Origin: Mycobacterium sp. SM1
GTDB lineage: Bacteria; Actinomycetota; Actinomycetes; Mycobacteriales; Mycobacteriaceae
Length of the DNA stretch: 64,000 nt
Assembly: GCF_018361265.1 (NCBI RefSeq)
Contig: NZ_JAFLNH010000001.1
Span: 1,550,001 to 1,614,000 of the forward strand
Direction: 5' to 3'
Part shown: positions 35,791 through 45,398 of the stretch, one piece after another
Position numbering within the stretch: the first letter of the stretch is position 1
Layout: each line of letters begins with the position of its first letter
The notes under the pieces: model-generated
The model's input: the letters and a program-made list of their open reading frames with translations, nothing else
What the model was told of the DNA's origin: nothing
Database searches by the model: none
Translations under genes and position numbers: made by a program

Positions 35791-36606
35791 TCACCCTCGT
35801 TTGGCCCGCACCGACTGCAAGGCGCCGAAACTCTTGACCCGCACGCTGACGAAGCCCTGGCCTTCCAGCAGGTCGCCGAGCTCGTCCTCACCGAACACAT
35901 GGGCCCAGGTGTTCGGCAGCAGCCGGCCAATCCAGGCAGCACGCCCCGCGGTAGGAACCATCAGGGCCAGCCGTCCTCCCGGTCGCAATACCCGGGCGAT
36001 CTCCGCCAGCGCCACCGCGGGCGCTGGCACCAGTTGCAGCACGGCGATGCACACTACGGCGTCGACCGTCTCGCCGCGCAGCGGAAGCCGTTGCGCGTCC
36101 GCCCGCAAAAAGGCGACCTGCGGTCCGAAATCGGCTCGAACCGCGCGTGCCAGCATCGACTCGGAGATGTCGACACCGAGCACCAGCCCGCCGGGGCCCA
36201 CAGCTGCCGCCAGCGGTGCGGTGACGCTGCCCGGGCCGCAGCCGACGTCCAAAACGATCCCGCCGTTCGGGATGCGCAGCCACTGGATGGGGTTCAGCCA
36301 CGCCGTAAGCAACCGGCGCAGGGCGGCTTGGCCGTGGTCGTACAGCGCCGAGCCGAGCCGAGAGGCGAATATTGCCTGCAACGGCCCGGTGTTTTTGGGC
36401 ACCGTGGTGCCCTCAGCGGACGGCCCGGCGCCCAGCAGATCGAGATAGCCCTTGCTGACGTCCGGGTGCTCCGGCGGATCGGCGAGCAATTCCAGTGCCC
36501 GCTGCAACGCAGGGGGCACCGTGGCGCTCACATCGCCCATGCGGATGGTCCCTTTGACTAGTCCCTTCGATCCCTCGGAGAAGATCTCGGTGTCCCCACC
36601 TGGCAT
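35791..36606 (-). CDS. Class I SAM-dependent methyltransferase
   Basis: A 271-residue methyltransferase of the UbiE/Methyltransf_11 type. Motif I is IVLDVGCGPGSVTAPLAAAV, followed by LVLGVDISESMLARAV and the post-motif VLRPGGRLALMVPTAG. An N-terminal helical region (about 80 residues: LQRALELLADPPEHPDVSKG) may form the substrate lid. The ATG at 36540 (MGDVSATVP) is an alternative start 22 codons later. It converges on the aldehyde dehydrogenase gene and is probably cotranscribed with the EhpF-like ligase, whose stop is 49 nt upstream. It may O- or N-methylate that pathway's product; this is inferred from position. Confidence 0.82.
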   Translation of the reverse strand: MPGGDTEIFSEGSKGLVKGTIRMGDVSATVPPALQRALELLADPPEHPDVSKGYLDLLGAGPSAEGTTVPKNTGPLQAIFASRLGSALYDHGQAALRRLLTAWLNPIQWLRIPNGGIVLDVGCGPGSVTAPLAAAVGPGGLVLGVDISESMLARAVRADFGPQVAFLRADAQRLPLRGETVDAVVCIAVLQLVPAPAVALAEIARVLRPGGRLALMVPTAGRAAWIGRLLPNTWAHVFGEDELGDLLEGQGFVSVRVKSFGALQSVRAKRG

Positions 36607-36654
36607 AGTACGCCACCGGGGCGGCGCCCCACTGGGCCGACCATCGGACCGCGG

Positions 36655-37755
36655 TTAGTAGACGCCCTCGATGACGGTGGTGCCTTCAAATGTGGCGACC
36701 GGTCGCACCTCGCTGAGGGAGTCACCGACTTGCCCCGCCGGCCCCCGCACCCGGATCGCGCTGTCACGTTCGACGTTGTTGGGCAGGAACATTCCCTTGC
36801 TGACGTGGTTCATCACCACCTGGCCGCGCTGGCCGTAGGACACCTCTTCGCCGGTATCGGGATCCACCACCCAGAAGATGACATACGGTGTGCGCGGGTC
36901 GAACACGAACGGCTCGCGCTCGGCGCCCATCCGGGTGGTCGCCTGCGAAAGAATCATGGTGCTGCCGAACACCATTGTGAGCGTCGTGCTGGGAAAGATT
37001 GCGCGAAGCAAATCCAGCGTGTCGATGTCCACATGCGCGCCGCTGAGCAGGACGTAGCGGATTTTCCGGTTGACCAGCTCGACGACGGAGTCGTTGCCGG
37101 CGATGGCCGTCAGCAGCGGCGGCGTGGTCTGCAGATTCGCCACGTCCTGAGTCTGCAGAATGGCCACGGCTTGCTCGATGACGTGGCCGACATAGTCGGT
37201 GATCACCGCGGCGGCGTTTTGGGCCGCGGCCTTCTTGACCCACCGTGGATCCAGGTCAACCGAATAGAACACCGAGTTGAGCCGCTCGGCGACCAGCCGG
37301 GAGAAATAGCCGACACCGTGCGGACCGCTGGGCATCAGGCACAGGAAGCCCCGTCCTGGCAGGAAACCACCCGCGATGAAGTCCTCGGTTTGCCATTGAG
37401 CAACTTGCTCGACCCAGTCCGGCAGTTGCGCAGTCCGTTTAGGAGCACCGGTGGTGCCACCAGACTCAAATACCCGGGGCAGCGGCGGCGGTGATCCGTA
37501 ACCGCGCGGAATCAGATCCTCGACCGGCACCGTACGCAGGTCGTTCACCATGTTGGGAAATAGCCGCAAGTCCGTGAAAGCCCTGATATCGGTCAGCGGG
37601 TTGAAGTCCAGCATCTTGGCCGCGCGGAGCCAAAAGGGGGATCCGGTGTCCTCGCCGAAGTGCCAGGCGATCGCGGCACGCAGATAGGCCTCGGGATCCT
37701 GAACCGGCGCCGATCGCGGCACGTCCAACAACGAGAAATCGATATCAGCCACCAT
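36655..37755 (-). CDS. EhpF-like carboxylate-activating (AMP-forming) enzyme
   Basis: A 366-residue member of the acyl-adenylate family, shorter than ordinary ANL ligases and lacking a full C-terminal lid. It has SPFWLRAAKMLDFNPLTDIR, FPNMVNDLRTVPVEDLIPRG, the phosphate loop ESGGTTGAPKR, and FWVVDPDTGEEVSYGQRG. These blocks closely recall EhpF of griseoluteic acid synthesis and annotated 'phenazine antibiotic biosynthesis' proteins. It likely activates an aromatic or other carboxylate for reduction by the neighbouring aldehyde dehydrogenase-like protein. The ATG at 37755 (MVADIDFSLLDVP) fits the family; the frame extends to 37962 but has no support. No phenazine core (phz) genes lie in the window. 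Confidence 0.78.
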   Translation of the reverse strand: MVADIDFSLLDVPRSAPVQDPEAYLRAAIAWHFGEDTGSPFWLRAAKMLDFNPLTDIRAFTDLRLFPNMVNDLRTVPVEDLIPRGYGSPPPLPRVFESGGTTGAPKRTAQLPDWVEQVAQWQTEDFIAGGFLPGRGFLCLMPSGPHGVGYFSRLVAERLNSVFYSVDLDPRWVKKAAAQNAAAVITDYVGHVIEQAVAILQTQDVANLQTTPPLLTAIAGNDSVVELVNRKIRYVLLSGAHVDIDTLDLLRAIFPSTTLTMVFGSTMILSQATTRMGAEREPFVFDPRTPYVIFWVVDPDTGEEVSYGQRGQVVMNHVSKGMFLPNNVERDSAIRVRGPAGQVGDSLSEVRPVATFEGTTVIEGVY

Positions 37756-37940
37756 GCCGATCTTGTCGCACCCCGAGCCGCCCCCGCAATTTGGCGCCGC
37801 CGGCGAGAGCGGCGGCAGCGCCCCGCGGCGGGCGATGCGCCGATAATGACGGCTGACACGCTCATGACCGGCACTCGGGGGCCGGCAGCGGGACGCTCGG
37901 CTTGAGGCCGGGTTGGGGAACGCACCTGTGAGGTAGCTCG

Positions 37941-38804
37941 ATGGGCATGGCGGCGAAGGCAATCGACAAACTCGTCAATCCGGCGCGGATCTCCGATCCG
38001 GACAAGTTGCGCGCCGCGGTCTCCGGTAAGACGGCCCTGGTGACCGGGGCGTCTTACGGCGTCGGGGAGGCGACCGCGCGCAAGCTGGCCGCCGCGGGAG
38101 CGGCGGTCCTGGTCACCGCGCGTTCAGCGGACCGGCTTGACGATCTGGTGGCATCGATCACCGCCGGTGGTGGGCAAGCGGTCGCCTATCCTGCCGACCT
38201 CACCGACGAGGCCGCCGTCGCCGCCCTCACCCAGCGAATCACAGAGCACGGCCCACCGGACATCGTGGTGAGCAATGCCGGCAAGTCGCTGCGGCGCTCG
38301 CTGCACCGGCAGTATCACCGCCCGCAAGATTTTCAGCGCACCATCGAGATCAACTATCTGGGGCCGATCCGGCTACTGTTGGGGCTGCTGCCGGCTATGC
38401 GCGCCCGCGGCGGCGGGCATGTCGTCAACGTCTCGACCGTTGGTGTCCGCGTCCCGCCGGGGCCCCAATGGGGCGCCTATCAGGCGTCGAAGACGGCCTT
38501 CGACCGTTGGTTACGCAGCGTCGCTCCCGAATTGCACGCCGACGGCGTGGACGTGACCACGGTATATTTCGCGCTGGTGCGCACCCGGATGATCGAGCCC
38601 ACACCGATTCTGCGCAAACTGCCGGGCCTGCACCCCGAGCAGGCGGCCGACGTGGTGGCCAAAGCGATCATTGACCGGCCCCGCACGATCGAACCCTGGT
38701 GGATGCGGCCCGCCGAAGTCGCCTCGGTGCTGCTGGCCGGTCCCGCGGACCGGGCGGCGCAGCTGTGGTATCGCTATCTCATCGAACCCCGCAACGGGCG
38801 GTAG
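37941..38804 (+). CDS. Short-chain dehydrogenase
   Basis: A 287-residue SDR with a short N-terminal extension. The nucleotide loop is TGASYGVGEATARKLAAAGA, the second block VVSNAGKSLRRS, and the catalytic run is VSTVGVRVPPGPQWGAYQASKTAF with YxxxK. The C-terminus includes a membrane-like amphipathic part (AEVASVLLAGPADRAAQLWY). It is followed 8 nt later by a FadD gene, and this SDR-FadD pairing occurs elsewhere in mycobacterial lipid metabolism. A lipid ketone or alcohol is a likely substrate. It diverges from the EhpF-like gene. Confidence 0.85.
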   Translation: MGMAAKAIDKLVNPARISDPDKLRAAVSGKTALVTGASYGVGEATARKLAAAGAAVLVTARSADRLDDLVASITAGGGQAVAYPADLTDEAAVAALTQRITEHGPPDIVVSNAGKSLRRSLHRQYHRPQDFQRTIEINYLGPIRLLLGLLPAMRARGGGHVVNVSTVGVRVPPGPQWGAYQASKTAFDRWLRSVAPELHADGVDVTTVYFALVRTRMIEPTPILRKLPGLHPEQAADVVAKAIIDRPRTIEPWWMRPAEVASVLLAGPADRAAQLWYRYLIEPRNGR

Positions 38805-38812
38805 GCCCGGTG

Positions 38813-40381
38813 ATGATGGCCCTGAGAGTGGCCGGCACGACGGGACGGGCGCTGCTGCGCTCCGGGCTGCTGAAACCCCCTGGGCCGAGGGCGCTGGTGC
38901 GGTTGGCGCGAGAGGCGCACCGAAGCGGCATCAACGTCTTCACCCTGCTGGCGATCGCGGCGGCCCGCTGGCCCGACCGGGCCGCGGTGATCGACGACGA
39001 CGGCGTCATCGGCTACCGGGAGTTGCTGCAACGGACCGAGTCACTTGCCCGTGCGCTCTACCGCCACGGCGTCACCCGGGGCCAGCCGGTGGGAATCCTG
39101 TGCCGCAATGGCCGGGGTTTCGTCGAGGCGGTGTTCGCCGTGGCGCAGCTGGGTGCCGACGCCGTGCTCCTCAACACCGAATTTCGCACCGATGCGCTGA
39201 CCGCCGCGCTGAGCACGCACCGGATCGCCACGGTGGTCTGCGACCGGGAATTCACCGGCCGGGTGCGGGCGATGGGAGAGCACGTCCTGGCGGTCGATCC
39301 GGCCAGGGTCGTGGCCCGTCACGGCGATCCCCGCCCCGAGGTGATGGCGCCGGGGCGCATCGTTCTCCTCACCTCCGGCACCACCGGCAAGCCCAAGGGC
39401 GTGGCGCGCACCCCCCGACTCGGGTCGACCGTCGTGGGCGTCTGGGCGACAATCCTGGACCGCGCGAAGCTACGCACCGGCTCTCGGATCTCGGTGGCGA
39501 CACCCATGTTTCATGGGCTGGGCCTGGGCATGGTGCTGCTCACGGTGGGGTTGGGCGGCACGATCCTTACCCGCCGGCGCTTTGATGCTGAGGCCGCGCT
39601 CGCGCAGGCGTCGCTGCATCGCGCCGACGCGTTCACCGCGGTTCCGGTGATGCTGGCCCGCATCCTGGATCTCCCCGCTGGCGTGCGGGCACGCAACCCG
39701 GTGCCCGCGCTGCGGGTGGTGCTATCCAGTGGGGACCGGCTCGATCCCAGCGTGGTTCGACGGTTCATGGCCGCCTACGGCGACGTTCTCTATAACGCCT
39801 ACGGTTCCACGGAGGTCGGTATCGGCGCGTTCGCGACACCCACCGATCTGCGCGAGGCGCCGGAAACCGTCGGGAGACCGATCGTCGGCTGTCCGGTGCG
39901 CATCCTCAGCCGAAACGACGCGCCCGTCGGCCCGGGTGTCATCGGACGGGTCTTCGTCGGCGGCGACCTGACCTTCGAAGGCTACATCGGCGGTGGAGCC
40001 ACATCCGTCGTCAACGATATGACCAGCACCGGTGACATGGGCTATTTCGATGAATCCGGACGGTTGTTCCTCGTCGGCCGCGAAGACGACATGATCGTCT
40101 CCGGCGGGGAGAACGTGTATCCCAGCGTGGTCGAAAACGCCCTTGCGCAACATCCCGGTATCACGGAGAGCGCGGTCGTCGGGGTGCGTGACGAGCGCTT
40201 CGGGTACCGGCTGGCCGCTTTCGTCGTCCCCCGGCCCGGCAGCGGCGTCGACGAGGCAGCAGTGCGGGAGTACCTGAAGGACAAGGTCTCTCGCTTTGAA
40301 CAGCCCAGGGATGTCCGCATCGTCTCAGGTATCCCCCGCAATCCCGCGGGCAAGGTGCTACGAAACGAACTACCGATTTAA
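38813..40381 (+). CDS. Long-chain acyl-CoA/acyl-AMP ligase (FadD type)
   Basis: A 522-residue ANL-family ligase with full length and all signatures: LLTSGTTGKPKGVAR (P-loop), YNAYGSTEVGIGAFATP (A5), STGDMGYFDESGRLFLVGRE (A7-A8), and the catalytic Lys in PAGKVLRNEL at the C-terminus. VKTPP-type acyl groups are expected to be bound as adenylates and passed to CoA. FadD2 and FadD12 of M. tuberculosis look closest from memory. The ATG at 38813 is chosen because the upstream part overlaps the SDR gene in another frame; GTG at 38810 is equally possible. It is coupled to the SDR (8-nt gap). Confidence 0.88.
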   Translation: MMALRVAGTTGRALLRSGLLKPPGPRALVRLAREAHRSGINVFTLLAIAAARWPDRAAVIDDDGVIGYRELLQRTESLARALYRHGVTRGQPVGILCRNGRGFVEAVFAVAQLGADAVLLNTEFRTDALTAALSTHRIATVVCDREFTGRVRAMGEHVLAVDPARVVARHGDPRPEVMAPGRIVLLTSGTTGKPKGVARTPRLGSTVVGVWATILDRAKLRTGSRISVATPMFHGLGLGMVLLTVGLGGTILTRRRFDAEAALAQASLHRADAFTAVPVMLARILDLPAGVRARNPVPALRVVLSSGDRLDPSVVRRFMAAYGDVLYNAYGSTEVGIGAFATPTDLREAPETVGRPIVGCPVRILSRNDAPVGPGVIGRVFVGGDLTFEGYIGGGATSVVNDMTSTGDMGYFDESGRLFLVGREDDMIVSGGENVYPSVVENALAQHPGITESAVVGVRDERFGYRLAAFVVPRPGSGVDEAAVREYLKDKVSRFEQPRDVRIVSGIPRNPAGKVLRNELPI

Positions 40382-40415
40382 GCGCCCCGCATCCCCGCCG
40401 GCGAAAGTCCGCGGG

Positions 40416-43400
40416 TCATTCGGATGCCCCGGCCCCGTCGGTTATGGCCGGCCAGTTGGGCGCGAGCACCGACAAAGCGGCGGCGGCTGCCGTGGCAGCA
40501 CCCACCCCGGTCCAGGCCAGCGGCCCCAGTGGCGTGCAGCCGAAGAAGTGGCTGACGCCGGGGGTTTGGACGATGCCGACCAGCGCCGCGGTACTGCCCA
40601 GCGCGGTCGCCACCACAAGCGGGCTGTGGCGGCGAGTCAGCAGTGTCTGCGCCAACTCCGTCATCACCAGCGCGGCAAGCCCCATTGTCGACGCGCGCCT
40701 CGCGGTGCCCGGTGTCCACCGGCCGATCGCCCAGGCGGCGGTGGCACCGGCGGCCGTGACGGCACCGCGGCTAAGGATCTGCCGCATCAACGGGGCGTCG
40801 AGCGAGGGGGCCGGCCCGGTCAAAACCGCGCGCCGGTGCGCCCGCAGCTGCTCCTCGGCCTCGTCATCGGCGCTCCCCGGGGTCTGCCCGGGTTGTTCGA
40901 ACTGCGGGGTGACGGCAACCGCAAGCGCGGGGAACATATCGGTGAGCAGGTTCACCAAGAGCAGCTGCCGGGTGCTCACCGGCGCCCGCCCGGTGCCCAG
41001 CGCAGTCCCGATGAGGGTGAAGAGCACTTCGCCGACATTGCCGCCGACCAGAATGCTCACCGCGTCCCGCACCCCCGTCCACACACCGCGTCCCTCGACC
41101 AAGGCGTCGATCAGCACACCCAGGTCATCCCCGGTCAACACGATGTCGGCGGAACCGCGAGCGGCCGAAGAGCCGCGACCGCTCACTCCGATGCCCACCT
41201 CGGCCATCCGAATCGCGGCCGCGTCGTTGGCGCCGTCCCCGACCATCGCGGTCACCCGCCCGCGGCGTTTGAGCGCCGCGACGATTTGCACCTTTTGCTC
41301 CGGGCTGACCCGGGCGAAGACCTGCACGTCGGCGGCGAGTTGGGCGAACGCGTCATCATCGAGGGCGGCAAGGTCGGTTCCGGTTACCACCCGCGCATCC
41401 GGCGGCAGGCCCAGCTGGCGGGCGATCGCCCGTGCGGTCACCGGATGATCGCCGGTGATTAGCACCACGCTGCGCCCCGTGTCTTGCAGCGTTGCGATCA
41501 GCGGTCGTGCCGATGCGCGTGCGGTATCCGCCAGCCCGAGGAAACCGAGCAACTCGAGGTCTTGGGCGGCGGCGTCGACGCTGTCGGCATCGGTGTCGGA
41601 CTCGCCGATCTTTCGGTCCCAGGGACGCTGCGCCACCGCTATCACCCGCAAACCCTGCTCGGCCAGGGCATGTACCAAAGATTGCGCATGGTCCCGGCCG
41701 GCGTCCGGATCAGCGAACCGACAGCGCGGCAGAACCGTCTCGGGAGCCCCTTTGAGCATCAGCATCGGCCCGGTGGCGCCCACGCCCGCCGTGCCGATCG
41801 TCGCCGCGTAGCCGCGGCTGGACTCAAACGGCACCTCCGCCAGCACGGTCCACTGTGAACCACCTTCGCTAGCAAGCAAATTCGCGGCGATGAGGATCGC
41901 CTCGTCGGTGGCGTGCGCGTGTCCCCTGCCCACTCTGGGCTGCGTGCACGCCCGGGCTGCCGCCCGCAGCACAGCGGCGGCTGCCGGCCCGGCGACGACG
42001 GGGCCGGGTGGTGGCTGAGGAGGAGCCGGGCGATCCTGCTCCGGCCCGGCGACGACGGGGCAGCGGCCGTCGAGACTGGTCTCGCGCGGCACGACAGAGA
42101 CCACGTGCAGCCGGTTTTCGGTGAGCGTGCCGGTCTTGTCAAAACACACGGTGTCGACTCGGCCCAGCGCTTCGATGCTTCGTGGAGCGCGGACCAGCGC
42201 TCCACGCCGCGACAGCCGCCGAGCGGCGGCAAGCTGGGCGAGGGTGGCCACCAACGGCAGGCCCTCTGGCACGGCGGCCACCGCGATCGCGACACCGTCG
42301 GCAACCGCTTGACGCAGCGAGCTGCGCCGCAGCAAGGCCAGGGCGGTCACCGCGGCCCCACCGGCCAGCGTCAACGGCAGGACTTTACTGGTCAACTGCT
42401 TCAGCCGGGCCTGTACTCCCGGTGCCGCTTCAACATGGGACACCGCCGATATCGCGCGCTGTGCGGCGGTGCCGGCGCCGGTGGCCACGACGATCGCCCG
42501 CGCATGGCCCGCGACGATCGTGCTGCCCCCGAACAGCATGCTGGCCCGGTCGGTATCACCGGGGGCGACGGGCTCTACCTGCTTGTCGACCGGCAGCGAC
42601 TCTCCGGTGAGGAAGGACTCGTCGACCTCGAGATCCTCGGCCACCAACAGCCGGGCATCCGCCGGCACGACGTCGGGAGCGGCCAAGTCGATGACATCCC
42701 CGGGACGCAGCGAACGTGCGGTGACCGTGACGGTGCGTTCGGCATTCCGGCATGCGTCCAGCCGGCGTCGCGTTGTTGCTACCGCGGGGACCACCACGCG
42801 GCGGGCGTATCGTTCCTGCTCGGCAAATAGCTCCGCGGCTGCGGCCTCGGCGCGCAACCGTTGCACCCCGCCGGTTATGGCGTTGGCGGTTGTCACCCCC
42901 GCCACCAGCAGCGCGTCCACATTGCTGCCGACGATCGCCGACGCCGCAGCTCCCACCGCGAGGATCGGGGTCAGCGGATCGGCAAGCTCGGCCCGCGTCG
43001 CGGCCACCAGCCGTCCCAGACCACGCACCGGTCCGCGCAGCGGCGCCAGCAGCGGGCTGTAGGACAGATCGTCGAGCATGCGTCGCCACGGCGCGACACC
43101 AGGCTCGACACCCAAGGGTTGGCTGCGGCTAGTCAGCCGGGAATAGACGATCTCCGGGTCGAGGGCATGCCAGGCGGTCAGCGGCTGGGGAGCCGGGTCA
43201 GGCTGCCGGAGCACCACGCCGGCGGAAAGGGCTCCCGACACCAAAGCGGCCGCCGCGGCCGCGGTAACCGGATTAAGCCAGCGCCGCAGGGCCAGGGGAT
43301 TGCTGCGCCCGGAGCGCGGGCTCCCATTGACCAGCAGCAGCCCCGCAAGGGTGGCGCCGCCCTGAGCCAGGCGCACCGATGTTTCACTGACCCGTCGCGC

Positions 43401-45269
43401 CATCGGTAATGCGGAGAGGATCCGCACAACGGCCGTCAGGTCGGTGCCGGTGATGATGTCCGCCGTCCATGGGGTTGCCGCGTGCGGATCGTCGAGAGCG
43501 ACCCCGACGTCGGCGACGGCTAACGCGGCCAACGTGTCGGTCGACGCGAAGTCCGGGTGCAAGGCGGTGATCAGCAACACCGGTCCGCGATCGGCCCGCA
43601 GCCCCCGTACCAGCTCCAGCAGCGATGTACCCGCGGGATGACTCGCGGTAGCGCTGACCGTCAGATCCTCGGTGCCGGCAACGTGGCGCAGCACAACACG
43701 GGCTCCGGTGCGGTGGGCCGCCTGCAGCAGCGGGACCGCGAACGGGTCGATCTCCCAGCCAACCTTTACGCTGCCCACGCGTTGACCGTCGACCACAAGA
43801 TCGGCGTGTTCCAGGCCATGGGCGGGCGCCGCGGCGGGCCCTGGCGCCGCAACCCAGCGCAGGCGCGCCCCGGTGGCCGGCAACTCATCCGGGTCGGGCT
43901 CGGGTGCCTGCTCGCCATGCAGCAGCGCGTCGGCGACCTCGTAGACCCGGTCATCATCCCAGCCGGGGACGGCGCCCCGCGCCTGCAGCACGGCGCGCGC
44001 ATCACCGCGCAGCGCCGCGCCGTCGACGACAATCACCTGCACGCGATCAAAACGCCGCAGAGCACCTGGGTCAAGGACCAGATGCCCAGCGTCAGCAAGT
44101 CCGCGGCCCAGGACCGCGGCGAACGCCTGGCGGCCCAGATGCGCGGCCGCCGGCACCCCCGCCAGCACCGCGCCGGCCGCGTCCTCGGTCCCGCCACCGG
44201 CCAGCAGCACACCCGCCGCGGCTACCAGCGAAGCGTTGGCCGCCTGAGTGGCGTACTGTTCCACCGGCCCGGCCATCGACCCCTTGGCGGTGTCGATTGC
44301 GGTGTCGATTGCGGCTTCGACCACGACGTGGGACGCCTCACCCGCGGCCGCCCAACTGTGCCGCGGTGTCTGGGAATCCGCTCCAGCCGACGAGATGACG
44401 GGCACGACCGGCGCCTGTGGCCGGTTGGGTGCGGCAAGGTCCGGCTCTCGCTGCCGCCACCGCTCACGGTGAGCCGATGCTTCGGCGATCTGAAGGCCAC
44501 GCTGGGCGAGGTCCAGCAGCGGCGTCCCCACCGCGCGGGTCAACCCGCCGGCCACCGCGGTCGAGGCGCTGAGAGCGAGATCGGTGCCCACCCGGCCCAG
44601 CCGCGACTCAAGGAAGGAGACCACCCGTGGTTGGTGGATGATGGCGGACGCGGCTCGGACGGTTCGCGGTGCGCCGGGCAGTCGGCCGATCCAGCCGGTG
44701 ACCGCGGCGCCGACGGCCAGGAGGTCCATTGCCGCAGCGATCCACGGCACCACGATCGCCAATGGGTCGCCCGGGTCGGCGAATGGAGCGGTTCGCGGCG
44801 CCGGTTGCGGCCCGGCCGCGGACAGACCGGCCGCGGCAGCGGCAACCGCGTCACGCACCGAGTTCACCACACGGTCGCTGTCCGCGTCCTCCTCGAGTTC
44901 GACGACCAGCCGGCCCAATGAGCCTTCGACATGGGCCGTGGCCACACCCGGGATCTTGCGAACCGGCTCCTCGGCCACGGCCGCATGCTCATGCCAGCGC
45001 GGAAACGGCAGCAACGGATCCAGGTCGAAATGCACCCGCCGCCCACTGTGCCAGCGCACCGGCGGGACGACGGCGCCGCGGGAGCCGCTATGAGAGGCGC
45101 CGGTTCCTGGCTGGCGGCCGGGTGATCGACCTGCGGACTGCACCATCGGGCCGGCCAGCGCCTGGACCACGCCCACCACACCTGCCGCGCCGCTGGACCC
45201 GGCTCGCACCAGCTGCACTGCGCCACCGGTCACCCCACCGACGGCAGCGGCTATGCCCGGGACTTTCAT
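40416..45269 (-). CDS. ctpI: Giant P-type ATPase CtpI
   Basis: A 1617-residue P-type cation-transporting ATPase, orthologue of Rv0107c. Residues 1-700 form a long N-terminal region with a heavy-metal-domain-like stretch (WHEHAAVAEEPVRKIPGVAT) and Ala-rich segments. The core has TGESLPVDKQ, the phosphorylated Asp1044 in CFDKTGTLTEN, KGAPETVLPRC, and MVGDGANDAAAIRMAEVGIG. The C-terminal helices include GNVGEVLFTLIG and LLLVNLLTDMFPALAVAV, like calcium pumps. The ion is unknown. A 57-bp repeat is inserted in frame at the start of the nucleotide-binding domain. I chose the ATG at 45269 (MKVPGIAAAVGG), which fits the M. tuberculosis start; an ATG-type start at 45284 adds 5 residues. Confidence 0.92.
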   Translation of the reverse strand: MKVPGIAAAVGGVTGGAVQLVRAGSSGAAGVVGVVQALAGPMVQSAGRSPGRQPGTGASHSGSRGAVVPPVRWHSGRRVHFDLDPLLPFPRWHEHAAVAEEPVRKIPGVATAHVEGSLGRLVVELEEDADSDRVVNSVRDAVAAAAAGLSAAGPQPAPRTAPFADPGDPLAIVVPWIAAAMDLLAVGAAVTGWIGRLPGAPRTVRAASAIIHQPRVVSFLESRLGRVGTDLALSASTAVAGGLTRAVGTPLLDLAQRGLQIAEASAHRERWRQREPDLAAPNRPQAPVVPVISSAGADSQTPRHSWAAAGEASHVVVEAAIDTAIDTAKGSMAGPVEQYATQAANASLVAAAGVLLAGGGTEDAAGAVLAGVPAAAHLGRQAFAAVLGRGLADAGHLVLDPGALRRFDRVQVIVVDGAALRGDARAVLQARGAVPGWDDDRVYEVADALLHGEQAPEPDPDELPATGARLRWVAAPGPAAAPAHGLEHADLVVDGQRVGSVKVGWEIDPFAVPLLQAAHRTGARVVLRHVAGTEDLTVSATASHPAGTSLLELVRGLRADRGPVLLITALHPDFASTDTLAALAVADVGVALDDPHAATPWTADIITGTDLTAVVRILSALPMARRVSETSVRLAQGGATLAGLLLVNGSPRSGRSNPLALRRWLNPVTAAAAAALVSGALSAGVVLRQPDPAPQPLTAWHALDPEIVYSRLTSRSQPLGVEPGVAPWRRMLDDLSYSPLLAPLRGPVRGLGRLVAATRAELADPLTPILAVGAAASAIVGSNVDALLVAGVTTANAITGGVQRLRAEAAAAELFAEQERYARRVVVPAVATTRRRLDACRNAERTVTVTARSLRPGDVIDLAAPDVVPADARLLVAEDLEVDESFLTGESLPVDKQVEPVAPGDTDRASMLFGGSTIVAGHARAIVVATGAGTAAQRAISAVSHVEAAPGVQARLKQLTSKVLPLTLAGGAAVTALALLRRSSLRQAVADGVAIAVAAVPEGLPLVATLAQLAAARRLSRRGALVRAPRSIEALGRVDTVCFDKTGTLTENRLHVVSVVPRETSLDGRCPVVAGPEQDRPAPPQPPPGPVVAGPAAAAVLRAAARACTQPRVGRGHAHATDEAILIAANLLASEGGSQWTVLAEVPFESSRGYAATIGTAGVGATGPMLMLKGAPETVLPRCRFADPDAGRDHAQSLVHALAEQGLRVIAVAQRPWDRKIGESDTDADSVDAAAQDLELLGFLGLADTARASARPLIATLQDTGRSVVLITGDHPVTARAIARQLGLPPDARVVTGTDLAALDDDAFAQLAADVQVFARVSPEQKVQIVAALKRRGRVTAMVGDGANDAAAIRMAEVGIGVSGRGSSAARGSADIVLTGDDLGVLIDALVEGRGVWTGVRDAVSILVGGNVGEVLFTLIGTALGTGRAPVSTRQLLLVNLLTDMFPALAVAVTPQFEQPGQTPGSADDEAEEQLRAHRRAVLTGPAPSLDAPLMRQILSRGAVTAAGATAAWAIGRWTPGTARRASTMGLAALVMTELAQTLLTRRHSPLVVATALGSTAALVGIVQTPGVSHFFGCTPLGPLAWTGVGAATAAAAALSVLAPNWPAITDGAGASE
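41986..42060. repeat. 57-bp duplication/MIRU-like insertion inside ctpI
   Basis: GGCCCGGCGACGACGGGG occurs at 41986 and again at 42043, 57 bp apart, with GAGGAGGAGCCGGGCGATC between. The words GACGACG, GGAGGAGC and GGCGATC are shared with the 56-bp unit near rpsF. It is in frame and encodes PVVAGPEQDRPAPPQPPPG then PVVAGP, a proline-rich loop absent from the M. tuberculosis protein as I recall it. Confidence 0.6.
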
Positions 45270-45398
45270 CGCGTCATCCTTCACCTTGGCCGGCGTGTCT
45301 CGCTCCCGCTAGCGAATATATTGACCGACAGCCTCCCGCGGACTCTGGAACTTCGGGCTTTGGGACTTCACAATCCTCGACCAATAACGGTCATCGAT

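Noticed and set aside
40296..41462. 388-residue frame overlapping the fadD end and ctpI
   Set aside because: It is antisense to the conserved P-type ATPase catalytic region.
43557..44921. 454-residue open frame on the + strand inside ctpI
   Set aside because: It is antisense to the conserved CtpI N-terminal region; its Arg/Gly-rich composition is the usual shadow of high-GC coding DNA.
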